Part shown: positions 34,761-44,633 of the stretch, in pieces
How the letters are laid out: each line of letters begins with the position of its first letter
How positions within the stretch are numbered: position 1 is the first letter of the stretch
Assembly (NCBI GenBank): GCA_902492205.1
Contig: CABUKU010000011.1
Location: forward strand, 1 to 64,000
Source: an uncultured Bacteroides sp.
Lineage (GTDB): Bacteria; Bacteroidota; Bacteroidia; Bacteroidales; Bacteroidaceae
DNA: 64,000 nt
Direction: 5' to 3'
Translations under genes and position numbers: made by a program
Notes under the pieces: generated by a model
Database searches by the model: none
What the model was told of the DNA's origin: nothing
Seen by the model: the letters and a program-made list of their open reading frames with translations, nothing else

Positions 34761-34842
34761 TTTCATTGCAATGGAACAAGCGTTTCTCTGCAGTGGAATA
34801 AACGTTTCACTGCAGAGAAACGCTTGTTCCACTGCAGTGAAA
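34761..34842. repeat. Four-site 22-bp-period palindromic element
   Basis: Four 16-bp quasi-palindromes start at 34761, 34783, 34805 and 34827, exactly 22 bp apart: TTTCATTGCAATGGAA, TTTCTCTGCAGTGGAA, TTTCACTGCAGAGAAA and TTCCACTGCAGTGAAA. Six-base spacers separate them. 34761-34798 pairs with 34805-34842 at 35 of 38 positions. Core sequence differs from the other elements but the geometry is the same. Confidence 0.9.
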
Positions 34843-34928
34843 CATATAAATTATCCTTATAATCCGATTAGTTTTCGGTGTATAACCCATAATCGTTAAC
34901 TAAAGTAATTAGCACATACTCTAAACTA

Positions 34929-35014
34929 TTGTCATTGCCGACCTGATCGGCAATCTGTTGACACAAGCTAAATAAATTATATGTTTAGATTGCCGATCAA
35001 GTCGGCAATGACAA
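34929..35014. repeat. 26-bp palindromic repeat, copies 2 and 3, facing each other
   Basis: Copy 2 (34929-34954, minus orientation) and copy 3 (34989-35014, plus) share GATTGCCGATCARGTCGGCA followed by ATGACA. Together they make an inverted repeat around an AT-rich 33-base centre. Confidence 0.75.
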
Positions 35015-35182
35015 ATGTGTAATTAATGCAGTGATATTTTACAGTGCGGGATGCGAATTGCACTGTCACGTATTCGTGGCACACGTTATTAGTTGATATA
35101 CAATAGGTTGAGTACCTTGTGCGGCGGTGCGGAGAAGTTTAACCAATACTTCTTAGGGTATGCTTTTATGCGGAAAAGGGAT

Positions 35183-35217
35183 AAAAAAAGAGGAATGCTC
35201 TTGCGAACACTCCTCTT
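35183..35217 (-). terminator. Intrinsic terminator of pgi
   Basis: AAGAGGAATG and CACTCCTCTT pair (one mismatch). On the minus strand a run of seven T residues follows. It lies just beyond the pgi stop. Confidence 0.88.
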
Positions 35218-35234
35218 CTCTTATATTTGTATAA

Positions 35235-36578
35235 TTATAGTTTTGCCCGGATAGCTTTGGATTCTTCTTCGTATCCCGGCTTGTTAAGCAAAGCAAACAT
35301 ATTCTTTTTATATGCTTCAACTCCCGGTTGGTTAAAGGTGTTGACTCCTAATAAGTAACCGCTGATACCGCAAGCTTTTTCAAAGAAATAAAGCAATTCA
35401 CCGATATAGAACTCGTTCAATTCGGGAACGCTTACACGCATGTTTGGCACTCCGCCGTCCACATGTGCAAGTTGGGTTCCGAGTTCAGCCATCTTGTTTA
35501 CTTCGTCCACACGTTTTCCGGCAAGGAAGTTCAAACCGTCAAGGTTTTCCGCATCCGATGGAACTTCAAGCTTATGATTGGGCTTTTCGATAGAAACAAC
35601 GGTTTCGAAAATGGTGCGTTCGCCTTCCTGAATCCACTGTCCCATGGAGTGAAGGTCGGTAGAGAAGTCTACTGCGGCAGGGAAGATACCCTTGTTTTCT
35701 TTTCCTTCCGATTCGCCATAGAGCTGTTTCCACCATTCCATTACGTAATGAAGCTTAGGTTGGAAGTTGACAAGGATTTCAATCTTCTTTCCGTTTTTGT
35801 ATAAGTCGTTACGGGTAGCAGCATAAACAGCGGCAGGGTTTTCCATAAACGGAGTTTTAGAGCCGCAAAGTTCTTCCATTGTACGGGCGCCTTCCACCAA
35901 TTTCTCAATATCATAACCTGCAACGGCGATAGGAAGCAAACCTACCGGAGTCAATACAGAGAAACGTCCGCCTACGTTATCGGGAATAATAAATGTTTTA
36001 TATCCTTCTTTGTCGGCTGTGACACGTGCCGCACCTTTCTTGGCATCCGTAACGGCAACGATACATTTCTTTGCCATTTCTTTTCCTCTCTGGTCTTCGC
36101 ATTGTTTTTTCAACAGGCGGAAAGCCAGTGCGGTTTCTGTGGTGGTTCCCGACTTGGAGATATTGATTACACCGAATTTCTTATCTTTCAGGTATTGAGT
36201 AAGTTCAAACAAATAGTCTTCGCCAATGTTGTGGCCTGCATAAATGATGATAGGAGCGTCTTTCTTTTCCTGTAACCATTGGAAACTGTTTGAGAGAGCT
36301 TCTATCACGGCGCGTGCACCAAGATAGCTGCCTCCGATGCCTGCAACGACTACTACTTCGCAGTTGTCTCTTAAAACTTTTGCAGTAGCTTTAAGGTCAT
36401 CCAAGTGTTCTTTGGTAATGGATGACGGAAGATGTAACCAACCTAAGAAATCGCTACCTTTGCCGGTACCGTTTTCCAGTGTTTCCATTGCAGCTTTTAC
36501 TTCGGCTTCATAAGCGCAAACAGACTCTTTGGATATAAATCCGAAAGTCTTTTCGATGTTTAAACTAATATTCTTCAT
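35235..36578 (-). CDS. pgi: Glucose-6-phosphate isomerase
   Basis: PGI interconverts glucose 6-phosphate and fructose 6-phosphate. The 447-residue protein matches the shorter form of many anaerobes and Firmicutes. Motifs are [12 protein letters not shown] (near residue 80), [11 protein letters not shown] (sugar-phosphate loop), [16 protein letters not shown] and the C-terminal GVEAYKKN with the catalytic Lys. It is the last gene of lysS-gpsA-pgi, 12 bases after gpsA, and is followed by a terminator. Confidence 0.96.
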   Translation of the reverse strand: MKNISLNIEKTFGFISKESVCAYEAEVKAAMETLENGTGKGSDFLGWLHLPSSITKEHLDDLKATAKVLRDNCEVVVVAGIGGSYLGARAVIEALSNSFQWLQEKKDAPIIIYAGHNIGEDYLFELTQYLKDKKFGVINISKSGTTTETALAFRLLKKQCEDQRGKEMAKKCIVAVTDAKKGAARVTADKEGYKTFIIPDNVGGRFSVLTPVGLLPIAVAGYDIEKLVEGARTMEELCGSKTPFMENPAAVYAATRNDLYKNGKKIEILVNFQPKLHYVMEWWKQLYGESEGKENKGIFPAAVDFSTDLHSMGQWIQEGERTIFETVVSIEKPNHKLEVPSDAENLDGLNFLAGKRVDEVNKMAELGTQLAHVDGGVPNMRVSVPELNEFYIGELLYFFEKACGISGYLLGVNTFNQPGVEAYKKNMFALLNKPGYEEESKAIRAKL

Positions 36579-36590
36579 ACTATATTGGGT

Positions 36591-37586
36591 TTATCTGAAT
36601 GAATCGGTTAATAATTTGATTTCAATCATGGGTGATATTCGCTCATACAGGATATTATAAACGGCATCGAGTATAGGCATGTTCACGTGGTAATGCTTAT
36701 TTAGCTCTTTGATACACTTGGTTCCATAATAACCTTCGGCAATCATTTCCATTTCAATCTGTGCGCTCTTTACGGAATATCCTTTGCCTATCATGCTTCC
36801 GAACGTGCGGTTGCGGCTGAAATTGGAATAAGATGTTACCAGCAAATCGCCCAAGTAAACGGAATCGTCCACATTCCTGTTTATCGGATGGACGGTGTTA
36901 AGGAAACGGTTCATTTCCTGAATGGCATTCGACATCAATACAGCTTGGAAGTTGTCTCCGTATTTAAGTCCGCTGCACACGCCTGCGGCGATGGCATACA
37001 CGTTTTTCAATACGGAACCATATTCTATGCCTGCAACGTCGTCACTTACCGAGGTCTTGATATAATGATTGGCGAGTTTACGTGCAAAGACTCTTGCCTT
37101 GTCTTTGTCGGGACAGGCAATAGTCAGATAGGACAGACGTTCCAGTGCTACTTCCTCCGCATGGCAAGGACCACCGAGAACTGCAATGTTTTCGGGCGGT
37201 ACGTCATATATCTTGGTGAAGTATTCCGAAACAATCAGATTCTCATCGGGAACGATTCCTTTGATTGCCGTAATAATGAATTTATCCTTTAACTTGGTCT
37301 TTAGCTTTTTCAGGTGGGCTTTTAGATATGGGGACGGAGTGGCAAATACCAATGTGTCGGATTCTTTCACAACATCGTTGATGTTGGAAAAGAACTTGAT
37401 GCGTTTGGTGTCAAACTTCACTCCGGTAAGATAAGCCGGGTTATGCCCCAACCGTTTGAAATCATCAATACGGTCGTCACGGCGCATATACCAGTTTATC
37501 GAATCATCCTGAGCCAAAACCATTTTTGCAATGGCGGTGGCCCAGCTTCCTCCACCCATTATCGCTACTTTACCGGGTAACTTCAT
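36591..37586 (-). CDS. gpsA: Glycerol-3-phosphate dehydrogenase (NAD(P)+)
   Basis: GpsA reduces dihydroxyacetone phosphate to glycerol 3-phosphate for phospholipid synthesis. The 331-residue protein opens with the dinucleotide-binding motif GGGSWATAIAK (11-21). ITAIKGI, LGGPCHAEEVA and the catalytic-region KNVYAIAAGVCSGL follow. It begins 5 bases after lysS and precedes pgi, linking glycolysis with lipid precursors in one transcript. Confidence 0.96.
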   Translation of the reverse strand: MKLPGKVAIMGGGSWATAIAKMVLAQDDSINWYMRRDDRIDDFKRLGHNPAYLTGVKFDTKRIKFFSNINDVVKESDTLVFATPSPYLKAHLKKLKTKLKDKFIITAIKGIVPDENLIVSEYFTKIYDVPPENIAVLGGPCHAEEVALERLSYLTIACPDKDKARVFARKLANHYIKTSVSDDVAGIEYGSVLKNVYAIAAGVCSGLKYGDNFQAVLMSNAIQEMNRFLNTVHPINRNVDDSVYLGDLLVTSYSNFSRNRTFGSMIGKGYSVKSAQIEMEMIAEGYYGTKCIKELNKHYHVNMPILDAVYNILYERISPMIEIKLLTDSFR

Positions 37587-37591
37587 TGCTG

Positions 37592-39313
37592 TTAGATTTT
37601 ACTAACCCATTCTGTTACTGCGTCAACAGTCGGGTTGCTAAGTTCCAGTTTGTATTTTTTATTAATGCCACAGATGTCCATGTGGAGCTTCTGGGGATTA
37701 ACGTCTTTCATTTCTTCTACGGTATTGTATCCGGCTTTCTGAATGACCGGTACCCATTCTTCCGGTACGCCCAATTCCATGTATTTGGCAGCAGAGTCTT
37801 TCTTTACTACCTTTTCGGGACGCATTTGCGGGAAAAATAATACTTCCTGAATGGTGCTCTGACCTGTCATTAACATAGTCAGGCGGTCCATACCGATACC
37901 CATACCGGATGTAGGAGGCATGCCGTATTCCAATGCACGAACAAAGTCTTTGTCGATAATCATTGCTTCGTCGTCTCCCTTTTCACTTAGTCTCATTTGG
38001 TCTTCAAAACGTTCCAACTGGTCAATCGGATCGTTCAACTCTGAGTATGCATTACATAGCTCTTTGCCATTTACCATTAATTCGAAACGTTCTGTCAGTT
38101 CCGGGTTGGTGCGGTGGCGTTTGGTTAACGGAGACATTTCAATCGGATAATCGGTAATGAAGGTCGGCTGGATGTAAGTACCTTCGCAGAATTCTCCGAA
38201 GATTTCATCAATCAGCTTGCCTTTACCCATTGTTTCATCAATTTCCATGTTCAGCTTTTGGCAAACTTCGCGGATTTGCTCTTCGTTCATTCCCGTTAAG
38301 TCATAACCTGTGTGTTCCTTGATGGAATCCAACATGGTAACGCGCTTGTAAGGAGCTTTGAAGTTGATGACATTGTCGCCTACTTTCACTTCGGTTGTGC
38401 CGTTTACGTCCAAACAGATTTTCTCAATCATCTTTTCGGTAAATTCCATCATCCAGTTATAGTCCTTGTAGGCTACATATATTTCCATGCAGGTAAATTC
38501 CGGGTTATGAGTACGGTCCATACCTTCATTGCGGAAGTTCTTTCCTATTTCATATACTCCTTCGAAACCACCAACAATGAGGCGTTTCAAGTATAACTCA
38601 CTGGCAATACGCATGTATAAAGGAATATCCAAAGCATTGTGGTGTGTCATAAACGGACGTGCCGATGCTCCTCCGGCAATTGCTTGCAGAATAGGAGTTT
38701 CCACTTCCATGTAACCTTTGGAATTGAAATATTCACGCATGGAGCTATATACTTTGCTGCGCTTGATGAATATATCTTTTACTTCGTTTACGGCTAAGTC
38801 TACGTAACGTTGACGGTAGCGCAATTCAGGATCTTCGAATTTGTCATAAGCTACTCCGTCTTTATATTTTACGATAGGTAACGGTTTGATTGATTTGGCG
38901 AGTACGGTCAGCTTCTGTGCATGAATACTGATTTCTCCCATTTGTGTGCGGAATACATAACCTTCGATGCCAATAAAGTCACCTAAATCGAGCAGGCGCT
39001 TAAATACAGTATTGTACATTTCTTTATTTTCATCCGGGCAGATGTCATCGCGTGTAATATATACTTGTATGCGTCCTTTTGAATCTTGCAATTCTATGAA
39101 GGAGGCTTTACCCATAACACGGCGGCTCATCAAACGTCCGGCTACCGATACTTGGCGCGGTTCTTCGTCATCTTTAAATTCCGCTTTTATATCTGTAGAA
39201 AAAGCATTGGTTACATACTCTGCTGCGGGATAGGGTTCAATCCCCATTTCCCTTAACTCATTCAGGCTGTTACGTCTGATAATCTCCTGTTCACTAAGGT
39301 CTAATAAGTTCAT
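37592..39313 (-). CDS. lysS: Lysyl-tRNA synthetase, class II
   Basis: LysRS charges tRNA-Lys. The start is taken as ATG 39313 ([15 protein letters not shown]), giving 573 residues; an upstream in-frame start at 39364 would lie before the promoter box at 39342-39349. The N-terminal OB-fold anticodon domain spans residues 40-150. Class II motif 2 is [20 protein letters not shown] and motif 3 is [10 protein letters not shown]. Compared with about 505 residues in E. coli it has a C-terminal extension (about 70 residues, after [10 protein letters not shown]) seen in Bacteroidales. It heads lysS-gpsA-pgi. Confidence 0.95.
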   Translation of the reverse strand: MNLLDLSEQEIIRRNSLNELREMGIEPYPAAEYVTNAFSTDIKAEFKDDEEPRQVSVAGRLMSRRVMGKASFIELQDSKGRIQVYITRDDICPDENKEMYNTVFKRLLDLGDFIGIEGYVFRTQMGEISIHAQKLTVLAKSIKPLPIVKYKDGVAYDKFEDPELRYRQRYVDLAVNEVKDIFIKRSKVYSSMREYFNSKGYMEVETPILQAIAGGASARPFMTHHNALDIPLYMRIASELYLKRLIVGGFEGVYEIGKNFRNEGMDRTHNPEFTCMEIYVAYKDYNWMMEFTEKMIEKICLDVNGTTEVKVGDNVINFKAPYKRVTMLDSIKEHTGYDLTGMNEEQIREVCQKLNMEIDETMGKGKLIDEIFGEFCEGTYIQPTFITDYPIEMSPLTKRHRTNPELTERFELMVNGKELCNAYSELNDPIDQLERFEDQMRLSEKGDDEAMIIDKDFVRALEYGMPPTSGMGIGMDRLTMLMTGQSTIQEVLFFPQMRPEKVVKKDSAAKYMELGVPEEWVPVIQKAGYNTVEEMKDVNPQKLHMDICGINKKYKLELSNPTVDAVTEWVSKI

Positions 39314-39341
39314 TCTGTTACGTATTAACTCAAATTTGGGA

Positions 39342-39349
39342 CAAAAATA
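39342..39349 (-). promoter_or_regulatory. -7 box of lysS-gpsA-pgi
   Basis: On the minus strand this reads TATTTTTG. A TTG about 22 bases upstream is a possible -33 element. It places the transcript start downstream of the longer in-frame start and supports ATG 39313. Confidence 0.6.
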
Positions 39350-39390
39350 CGAAACTTTTTGCAAAGTCCGGCAAGGAATAAGATATAATT

Positions 39391-39462
39391 AGGCACGGAG
39401 TAAACGGATTTCATGGTTTATTTTCCTATTAATAAACTGTAATGCCCGTTTAGTCCATGCCT
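39391..39462. repeat. Imperfect 32-bp inverted repeat between the M20 gene and lysS
   Basis: 39391-39422 matches the reverse complement of 39431-39462 in 24 of 32 positions, around an eight-base centre. It lies 36 bases beyond the M20 stop and upstream of lysS. It may stop transcription of aroC-M20, but no T run is present. Its sub-sites are not 22 bp apart. Confidence 0.5.
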
Positions 39463-39497
39463 GAAAAGAGAAATGCGGTTGCGAACCGACGATCTGT

Positions 39498-40856
39498 TTA
39501 TTTGTAATTTAAGTGGAATTCTATTACAGCTTCAATTCCTTTCCTGATAATATCCAGAGGGATATTCTCATTAGGTGAGTGAATTGCATTCGACTCAAGT
39601 CCGAATCCCATTAATATGGTTTTTATTCCTAATACTTCCTCAAAGGTTGCAATGATAGGAATACTTCCTCCACGGCGCACAGCTAAGGGCTTTTTGCCGA
39701 AAGCTATTTCAAAACCTTTCTCGGCAGCATGATAGGCAGGGTGGGAGATAGGACAAACATATCCTTGTCCGCCATGCATGGGAGTGACTTTTACTTTGAC
39801 GGATTTAGGAGCGATTTGCTCAATGTAATCTTTGAACAGTTCGGAAATTTTGTGGTGTTCCTGATGAGGAACCAAACGGCAGGAAACTTTGGCATAAGCT
39901 TTAGACGGTAACACCGTTTTTGAACCTTCACCTGTATAACCACCCCAGATACCGCAAATATCGAAAGACGGGCGGCAACTGTTGCGCTCCAGAGTAGAAT
40001 AACCTTTTTCTCCGGCAAGTTCGTCTACCTCAATGGCGGCTTTATATTTTTCTTCATCAAACGGGATTTGTGCTATCATCTCCCGTTCTGCCTGAGGCAC
40101 TTCTTCCACATCATCATAAAAGTGAGGAATGGTGATTTTGCCGTTCTCATCTATCACTTTGGCAAGCATGCCGCAAAGGGTATTGATAGGATTGGCAACC
40201 GCTCCGCCGAAGTGTCCGGAATGAAGGTCGCGGTTAGGTCCTGTAACTTCTATTTCCCAATAAGCCAAGCCGCGAAGCCCGGTTGTGAGTGACGGAAGTT
40301 CGGCTCCCAACATACTTGTATCGGAAACCAATATGACATCGGCTTTCAATAATTCTTTGTGTTCGATGCAAAATTGTTCCAGACTTGGAGAACCGATTTC
40401 TTCTTCACCTTCAAAAATGAATTTGATATTATGAGTAAGAAGATTGTTTTTAACCAAGTATTCGAATGCTTTTACTTGTATGAAAGATTGTCCTTTATCG
40501 TCATCGGCTCCACGTGCATATATTTTCCCGTCCCTGATTTCCGGTTCAAATGGTTCGCTTTTCCAAAGTTCCAATGGTTCGGGCGGCATTACATCATAAT
40601 GCGCATAAACTAATACTGTTTTTGTTTTTGGATCAACAGTCTTTTGAGCATAAACAATCGGATTACCTGCCGATGGCATAACCATTGCTTCGTCTGCTCC
40701 TGCTATGAGTAAAAGTTCTTTCCACCGCTGGGCACAGGCAAGCATATCATCTTTATGCTCAGGCTTGGCACTGATGGAAGGAATACGGATAAGACTGAAT
40801 AACTCGTTTAAAAAATGTTCTTCGTTTTCTTTGATATATTTTTGGATATTGCTCAT
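39498..40856 (-). CDS. M20-family metallo-dipeptidase
   Basis: This 452-residue M20 peptidase is of the CNDP/beta-Ala-His dipeptidase type. Zinc ligands are visible as His86 in YAHYDVMP, the Asp of GADDDKG (116-122), Glu151/152 in EGEEEIG, Asp in VSDTSM and the C-terminal His in NAIHSPNE. The dimerization lid contains [10 protein letters not shown]. There is no signal peptide, so it works in the cytoplasm. Its ATG overlaps the aroC stop region by 4 bases, so translation is coupled. Confidence 0.92.
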   Translation of the reverse strand: MSNIQKYIKENEEHFLNELFSLIRIPSISAKPEHKDDMLACAQRWKELLLIAGADEAMVMPSAGNPIVYAQKTVDPKTKTVLVYAHYDVMPPEPLELWKSEPFEPEIRDGKIYARGADDDKGQSFIQVKAFEYLVKNNLLTHNIKFIFEGEEEIGSPSLEQFCIEHKELLKADVILVSDTSMLGAELPSLTTGLRGLAYWEIEVTGPNRDLHSGHFGGAVANPINTLCGMLAKVIDENGKITIPHFYDDVEEVPQAEREMIAQIPFDEEKYKAAIEVDELAGEKGYSTLERNSCRPSFDICGIWGGYTGEGSKTVLPSKAYAKVSCRLVPHQEHHKISELFKDYIEQIAPKSVKVKVTPMHGGQGYVCPISHPAYHAAEKGFEIAFGKKPLAVRRGGSIPIIATFEEVLGIKTILMGFGLESNAIHSPNENIPLDIIRKGIEAVIEFHLNYK

Positions 40857-41929
40857 AATTGTGTTGTTTTATCAATCAGGTAATAATCTAGTATTGTCAT
40901 GGCTGCCATTGCTTCTACAATAGGTACGGCACGGGGTAACACACATGGATCGTGGCGGCCTCTTGCTTTCATGGAAGTATCTATTCCGTCTATGTTTACG
41001 GTGTGTTGTTCCATTAACACGGTAGCTACGGGTTTGAATGCTACGCGGAAATAAATATCCTGTCCGTTGCTGATACCGCCTTGAATGCCTCCCGAATGAT
41101 TGCTTCTTGTTTCAATCACTCCGTCGTGATTATAGAATACGTCATTCTGCTCGGAGCCCCTTTGCTTCAAACCTTTGAAACCCTCACCATACTCAAAAGC
41201 TTTAACTGCATTTATACTGAGCATAGCATTGCCAAGGGCAGCGTGAAGTTTGCCGAATACAGGTTGTCCCAGTCCGATGGGGCAGTCCTTGATTACACAG
41301 GTTATCACTCCTCCGATTGTATCTCCTTCTCCTTTTATTTTGAAAACGAGTTCTTCTATTTCCTTTGCTTTTTCGGGATCGGGACAACGCACAGGATTGG
41401 TTTCTATGAGATCCAAATCATATTCGGTATAATTCTTCTCTAATTTAATAGGACCTACTTGTGATGTATAGGCTGTGATTTTAATACCCAATTGCCTTAA
41501 TGCCAGTTTGGCAAGTGCACCGCCCACAACACGGGAGATTGTCTCGCGTGCCGAAGAGCGTCCTCCACCCCGATGATCTCTTATTCCATATTTGATGTTG
41601 TAGGTATAATCGGCATGTGACGGGCGATATACATCTTTTATATTATCATAATCATTAGAGTGCTGGTTTTGGTTCCACACGATGAATCCGATAGGACATC
41701 CGGTGGACCTTCCTTCAAAAATACCGGAGAAGAATTCCACTTCATCTTCTTCTTTGCGGCTGGTGGTAATTCTGGATTGTCCGGGACGGCGACGTCTCAG
41801 TTCATTTTGAATGAAATCCATATCTATCTTGATACCTGACGGAAATCCGTCAATAACTCCACCTATCCCTTTTCCGTGAGACTCTCCGAAACTGGTGAGC
41901 CTGAATATATTGCCGAATGAATTGAACAT
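40853..41929 (-). CDS. aroC: Chorismate synthase
   Basis: AroC makes chorismate from EPSP using reduced FMN, the last shikimate step. The 358-residue protein has the three family signatures: [16 protein letters not shown] (16-31), [20 protein letters not shown], and the late [28 protein letters not shown] -7 box is at 41960-41967 on the minus strand. It is cotranscribed with the overlapping M20 peptidase gene. Confidence 0.97.
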   Translation of the reverse strand: MFNSFGNIFRLTSFGESHGKGIGGVIDGFPSGIKIDMDFIQNELRRRRPGQSRITTSRKEEDEVEFFSGIFEGRSTGCPIGFIVWNQNQHSNDYDNIKDVYRPSHADYTYNIKYGIRDHRGGGRSSARETISRVVGGALAKLALRQLGIKITAYTSQVGPIKLEKNYTEYDLDLIETNPVRCPDPEKAKEIEELVFKIKGEGDTIGGVITCVIKDCPIGLGQPVFGKLHAALGNAMLSINAVKAFEYGEGFKGLKQRGSEQNDVFYNHDGVIETRSNHSGGIQGGISNGQDIYFRVAFKPVATVLMEQHTVNIDGIDTSMKARGRHDPCVLPRAVPIVEAMAAMTILDYYLIDKTTQL

Positions 41930-42025
41930 AACTGTTTGATTTTATAGGTTTCTTGTTTACAAATATAACAAATCTTTATGTGAAAAAGGTTCACGTTTAC
42001 GAATTCTTTGAAAAAAGTATATGTA

Positions 42026-42874
42026 TTAACTGTTCCGGTATTGCAGCGGACTTAATCCCACATGACGTTTAAAGAATTTGCCGAAAAACGAAACGTTGGC
42101 AAAATTCAGGGAATAAGCAATCTCCTGAATGGATAAATCGGTAGACTTTAGTTGTGCTTTTGCATCCATGATTACGAATTTATTAATAATCTCGGATACG
42201 GTCTTCCCGGTTTCTTGTTTAACGGTATTGCTTAAATGCTGCAAGGTAATTCCCAGCTTATCGGCATAGAAAGCAACACTTCGTTCTTTTGTGTAATTAG
42301 AAGTAACCAATCTTTCAAACCTTTTACATATTTCCTGGCTTCTGGTCATATTGGCACTTTTCCACGGTTGCTTTTTATAAATTTCCTTTATGGCATAAAA
42401 TATTGTATATAGGATGTTTTTGTAAAAGACCGGTATTCTTGGCAAATAATTCTGGTCATACACTTTGTTGATTAAGGCAAAGTAATCACAAAAGAGTTCC
42501 ACCATTTTATCCGGCAAAGATATGACAGGGTTTTCACGAATGGTTTGTATAATATCCATTGTTGTTTCAAGCATATTGACACGCCCCACGAATTCCGAAG
42601 AATAAGCCATAATGTAGAATCGGGGATTCCCTTCTGCTTTCTTGATCTGTATAATACTTCCGGGTAAAAGGGTTACAAAGTCATTGGCCTTGATTTGGTA
42701 ATCTTTCAGGTTGACACTGGCTTCAATGCTTCCTTCCAAGCAGAAAACAAATATTTCGGCTTTGAGTCGGCAAGGGTAATTCCTGTAAAGGTTCAAGATC
42801 CCTAAATTGACATTATTGGTAATAATGAAATCTTCTGATATGTCAATTTTGGGTAAACTGTTTTCTTCCTGCAT
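42026..42874 (-). CDS. AraC-family transcriptional regulator (paralogue of the one at 21662)
   Basis: The 282-residue regulator has an N-terminal cupin-like part (NLKDYQIKANDFVTLLPGS, about residues 55-73) and a C-terminal helix-turn-helix pair (about 180-282) with RSVAFYADKLGITLQHLSNT and LSIQEIAYSLNFANVSFFGK. Similarity to the regulator at 21662-22510 runs over the full length. A TATATTTG -7 box is at 42904-42911 on the minus strand. It is divergent from the lipoprotein genes at 43051 and 44634, which are candidate targets. Confidence 0.9.
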   Translation of the reverse strand: MQEENSLPKIDISEDFIITNNVNLGILNLYRNYPCRLKAEIFVFCLEGSIEASVNLKDYQIKANDFVTLLPGSIIQIKKAEGNPRFYIMAYSSEFVGRVNMLETTMDIIQTIRENPVISLPDKMVELFCDYFALINKVYDQNYLPRIPVFYKNILYTIFYAIKEIYKKQPWKSANMTRSQEICKRFERLVTSNYTKERSVAFYADKLGITLQHLSNTVKQETGKTVSEIINKFVIMDAKAQLKSTDLSIQEIAYSLNFANVSFFGKFFKRHVGLSPLQYRNS

Positions 42875-43050
42875 GGTTTGTCTTCTTATTATAAAATGGA
42901 ATACAAATATAGGAAAATTATGAGATTATTAGATGAAATATTAAAAATGGAATATAGAATCTATAAAATAGTTCTTTTATATGAAAATAATAATGTGTTA
43001 CTTTGTCTTATTTGATTAAAGTAATTATCTGATTGTAATTAATAACTAAA

Positions 43051-44376
43051 ATGAAAGTAATGAAAAAGAATTTATTCTTATTTCTTGTTCTTTTGTGTTC
43101 CGTGACTTTATTTGTCGGTTGCGGTGATGACGAAGATACAAGTTGGCAACAAATCCCTAAAGAGGAAATTAAAGGTGACAAGGCTACATTGCAGGTGAAT
43201 GGGGAGACTGTGACGGAAGGTTCTGTTAAGTTTGAAACGAAGAGTGCGGAACAGGCTGTTGTTACTTTAAGCAATGTAATCATTGCATATCCCGAAGTAG
43301 CCGTAGATGTAACTATGGAAAAACAAGCTGACGGTTCTTATAATTTCTCCGGTGAGAAAGGAATGACTACTGCTCCGGGCACTCGCGCTGCTGCTACAAC
43401 TCCGGTTATTGCCACTGTGAAAGTAACAGGTAACATTACTTTGGACGGTAAAGTGAAAGTAGAAGCTGCTACTGTGGTTAATGACTCAAAAGGCTGGGCA
43501 GGTACTTACGGATTGATGGCAATGGAAAGAGGAGAAATTAATAGCCGGTCATATATGAATGGTAAGATTATAGAGAAAAAAATACAAGATTTTGTATCTA
43601 CGGCTTGTTATTCGATTGCTGAAGTAAGTTTGCCTCCTGCCGGATCTGCAAAAACGGATACTATATCAGCATTAAGTATCGAAAAATTTCCTTTGACATT
43701 CAGACGTGCTTTAGGGTGTGTTTTGCCTCAAGTTCTTAAATCCGTTACGTTGCAGTCCGATGGAAACATCGTAGCCTCTTATTCTTCAAACGCTGTGACC
43801 TTTAAACCGGGTTGGACAATGTCAGAAAAAAATGTTACTGATGCAGATATTGCTTCTTTCACAGAAGGACGCACATGGTTAAACTCACCGAAGAACCTTG
43901 CCTACTGGTTTGAGAAAGAAGGCAAGCTGTATGTGAAATTAAATGTTCCGTCCATTGTGGCACAGGCAATGTCCGGCGGAGGTCAAAGTAACCCGGCTTT
44001 AGCTGGTGCAATTAATACGGTACTTTCCGGTAGTGTCAGCGATATTAAAACGTTATTGAAAAGTCTTGCTGCGACTCCGGGATTGGAAATGGTGGGCATG
44101 CTTGCCGATTTGAAAGACGAAACCCTTACAATGCTTCTCAATTGGATAAAGAATGGAGTTCCATTGAATGTATCAACAGAAGGGGAACATACTTATATTT
44201 ACCTTGATCGTGAAGCCTTAACTCCGATTATAGCAGAGCTTCCGGCATTTATTCCAACTGTTAAGGAGCTGAATCCGATGGGGATGGGTGGTATGCTTGC
44301 GAATATTTTGCAGGGGATGAGTGACAGTTGGAAATGGACTGAGGAGTTTAATCTTGGTCTTGATTTGAAAAAATAA
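43051..44376 (+). CDS. Surface lipoprotein, DUF4925-like
   Basis: This 441-residue lipoprotein has a signal peptide ending LFVGC (Cys24) followed by GDDED, an acidic +2 region like the Bacteroidota surface-export signal. A beta-rich N-terminal part (residues 40-160) with repeated ATLQVNGE/VKVTGNI-like strands is followed by a helical C-terminal part (250-440). I associate the layout with DUF4925 proteins, from memory. A shorter start at Met4 is equally possible. The next gene shares the same N-terminal design, so the pair probably acts together at the cell surface. Confidence 0.72.
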   Translation: MKVMKKNLFLFLVLLCSVTLFVGCGDDEDTSWQQIPKEEIKGDKATLQVNGETVTEGSVKFETKSAEQAVVTLSNVIIAYPEVAVDVTMEKQADGSYNFSGEKGMTTAPGTRAAATTPVIATVKVTGNITLDGKVKVEAATVVNDSKGWAGTYGLMAMERGEINSRSYMNGKIIEKKIQDFVSTACYSIAEVSLPPAGSAKTDTISALSIEKFPLTFRRALGCVLPQVLKSVTLQSDGNIVASYSSNAVTFKPGWTMSEKNVTDADIASFTEGRTWLNSPKNLAYWFEKEGKLYVKLNVPSIVAQAMSGGGQSNPALAGAINTVLSGSVSDIKTLLKSLAATPGLEMVGMLADLKDETLTMLLNWIKNGVPLNVSTEGEHTYIYLDREALTPIIAELPAFIPTVKELNPMGMGGMLANILQGMSDSWKWTEEFNLGLDLKK

Positions 44377-44446
44377 ATAATGATAAACCGAGACTGTTAA
44401 TGTAACATTTGACAGTGCGTTTTAAATAGATATTAATAAATTAATT

Positions 44447-44481
44447 GCCACTTCATTTTTCTTGAATGAAGTGGCTTTTTT
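44447..44481 (+). terminator. Intrinsic terminator after the DUF4925-like gene
   Basis: GCCACTTCATT and AATGAAGTGGC pair around a seven-base loop and are followed by six T residues. The downstream lipoprotein gene is therefore transcribed from its own promoter. Confidence 0.94.
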
Positions 44482-44537
44482 GTAGGCATTAAAACGGTAA
44501 ATCTTAAAAGTAGAACAGAAAAACAGAATAAAAGACC

Positions 44538-44568
44538 TTGTTTTATATTAAATAAAGTCGTTCCTTTG
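44538..44568 (+). promoter_or_regulatory. Promoter of the PCMD lipoprotein gene
   Basis: TTG at 44538-44540 and TTCCTTTG at 44561-44568 (one mismatch to TAnnTTTG) are separated by 20 bases. Confidence 0.55.
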
Positions 44569-44633
44569 TCCCCTCATTTTAAGGTTTTATATTAAATCTA
44601 AACCTAATTATTTTAATAATTAAAAAGATTGTT

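Larger units (their letters stand above)
34471..35166. repeat. 0.7-kb gene-free block with imperfect 100-bp terminal inverted repeats
   Basis: 34471-34570 aligns with the reverse complement of 35067-35166. The best part is 34498-34521 against 35116-35139, 23 of 24 bases (CCGCACCGCCGCACAAG core). TGTGCCACGA at 34554-34563 matches 35074-35083, and both are 32 bases from the first block, so the alignment is gap-free there. Inside lie a four-site 22-bp element (34761-34842) and three copies of a 26-bp palindromic repeat. There is no ORF and no clear target duplication. It could be a MITE-like element or a large structured locus. It starts at the stop codon of the lipoprotein gene. Confidence 0.7.

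Noticed and set aside
39314..39364. 17-residue N-terminal extension of LysRS
   Set aside because: It would start upstream of the -7 box, and [10 protein letters not shown] matches the usual start.
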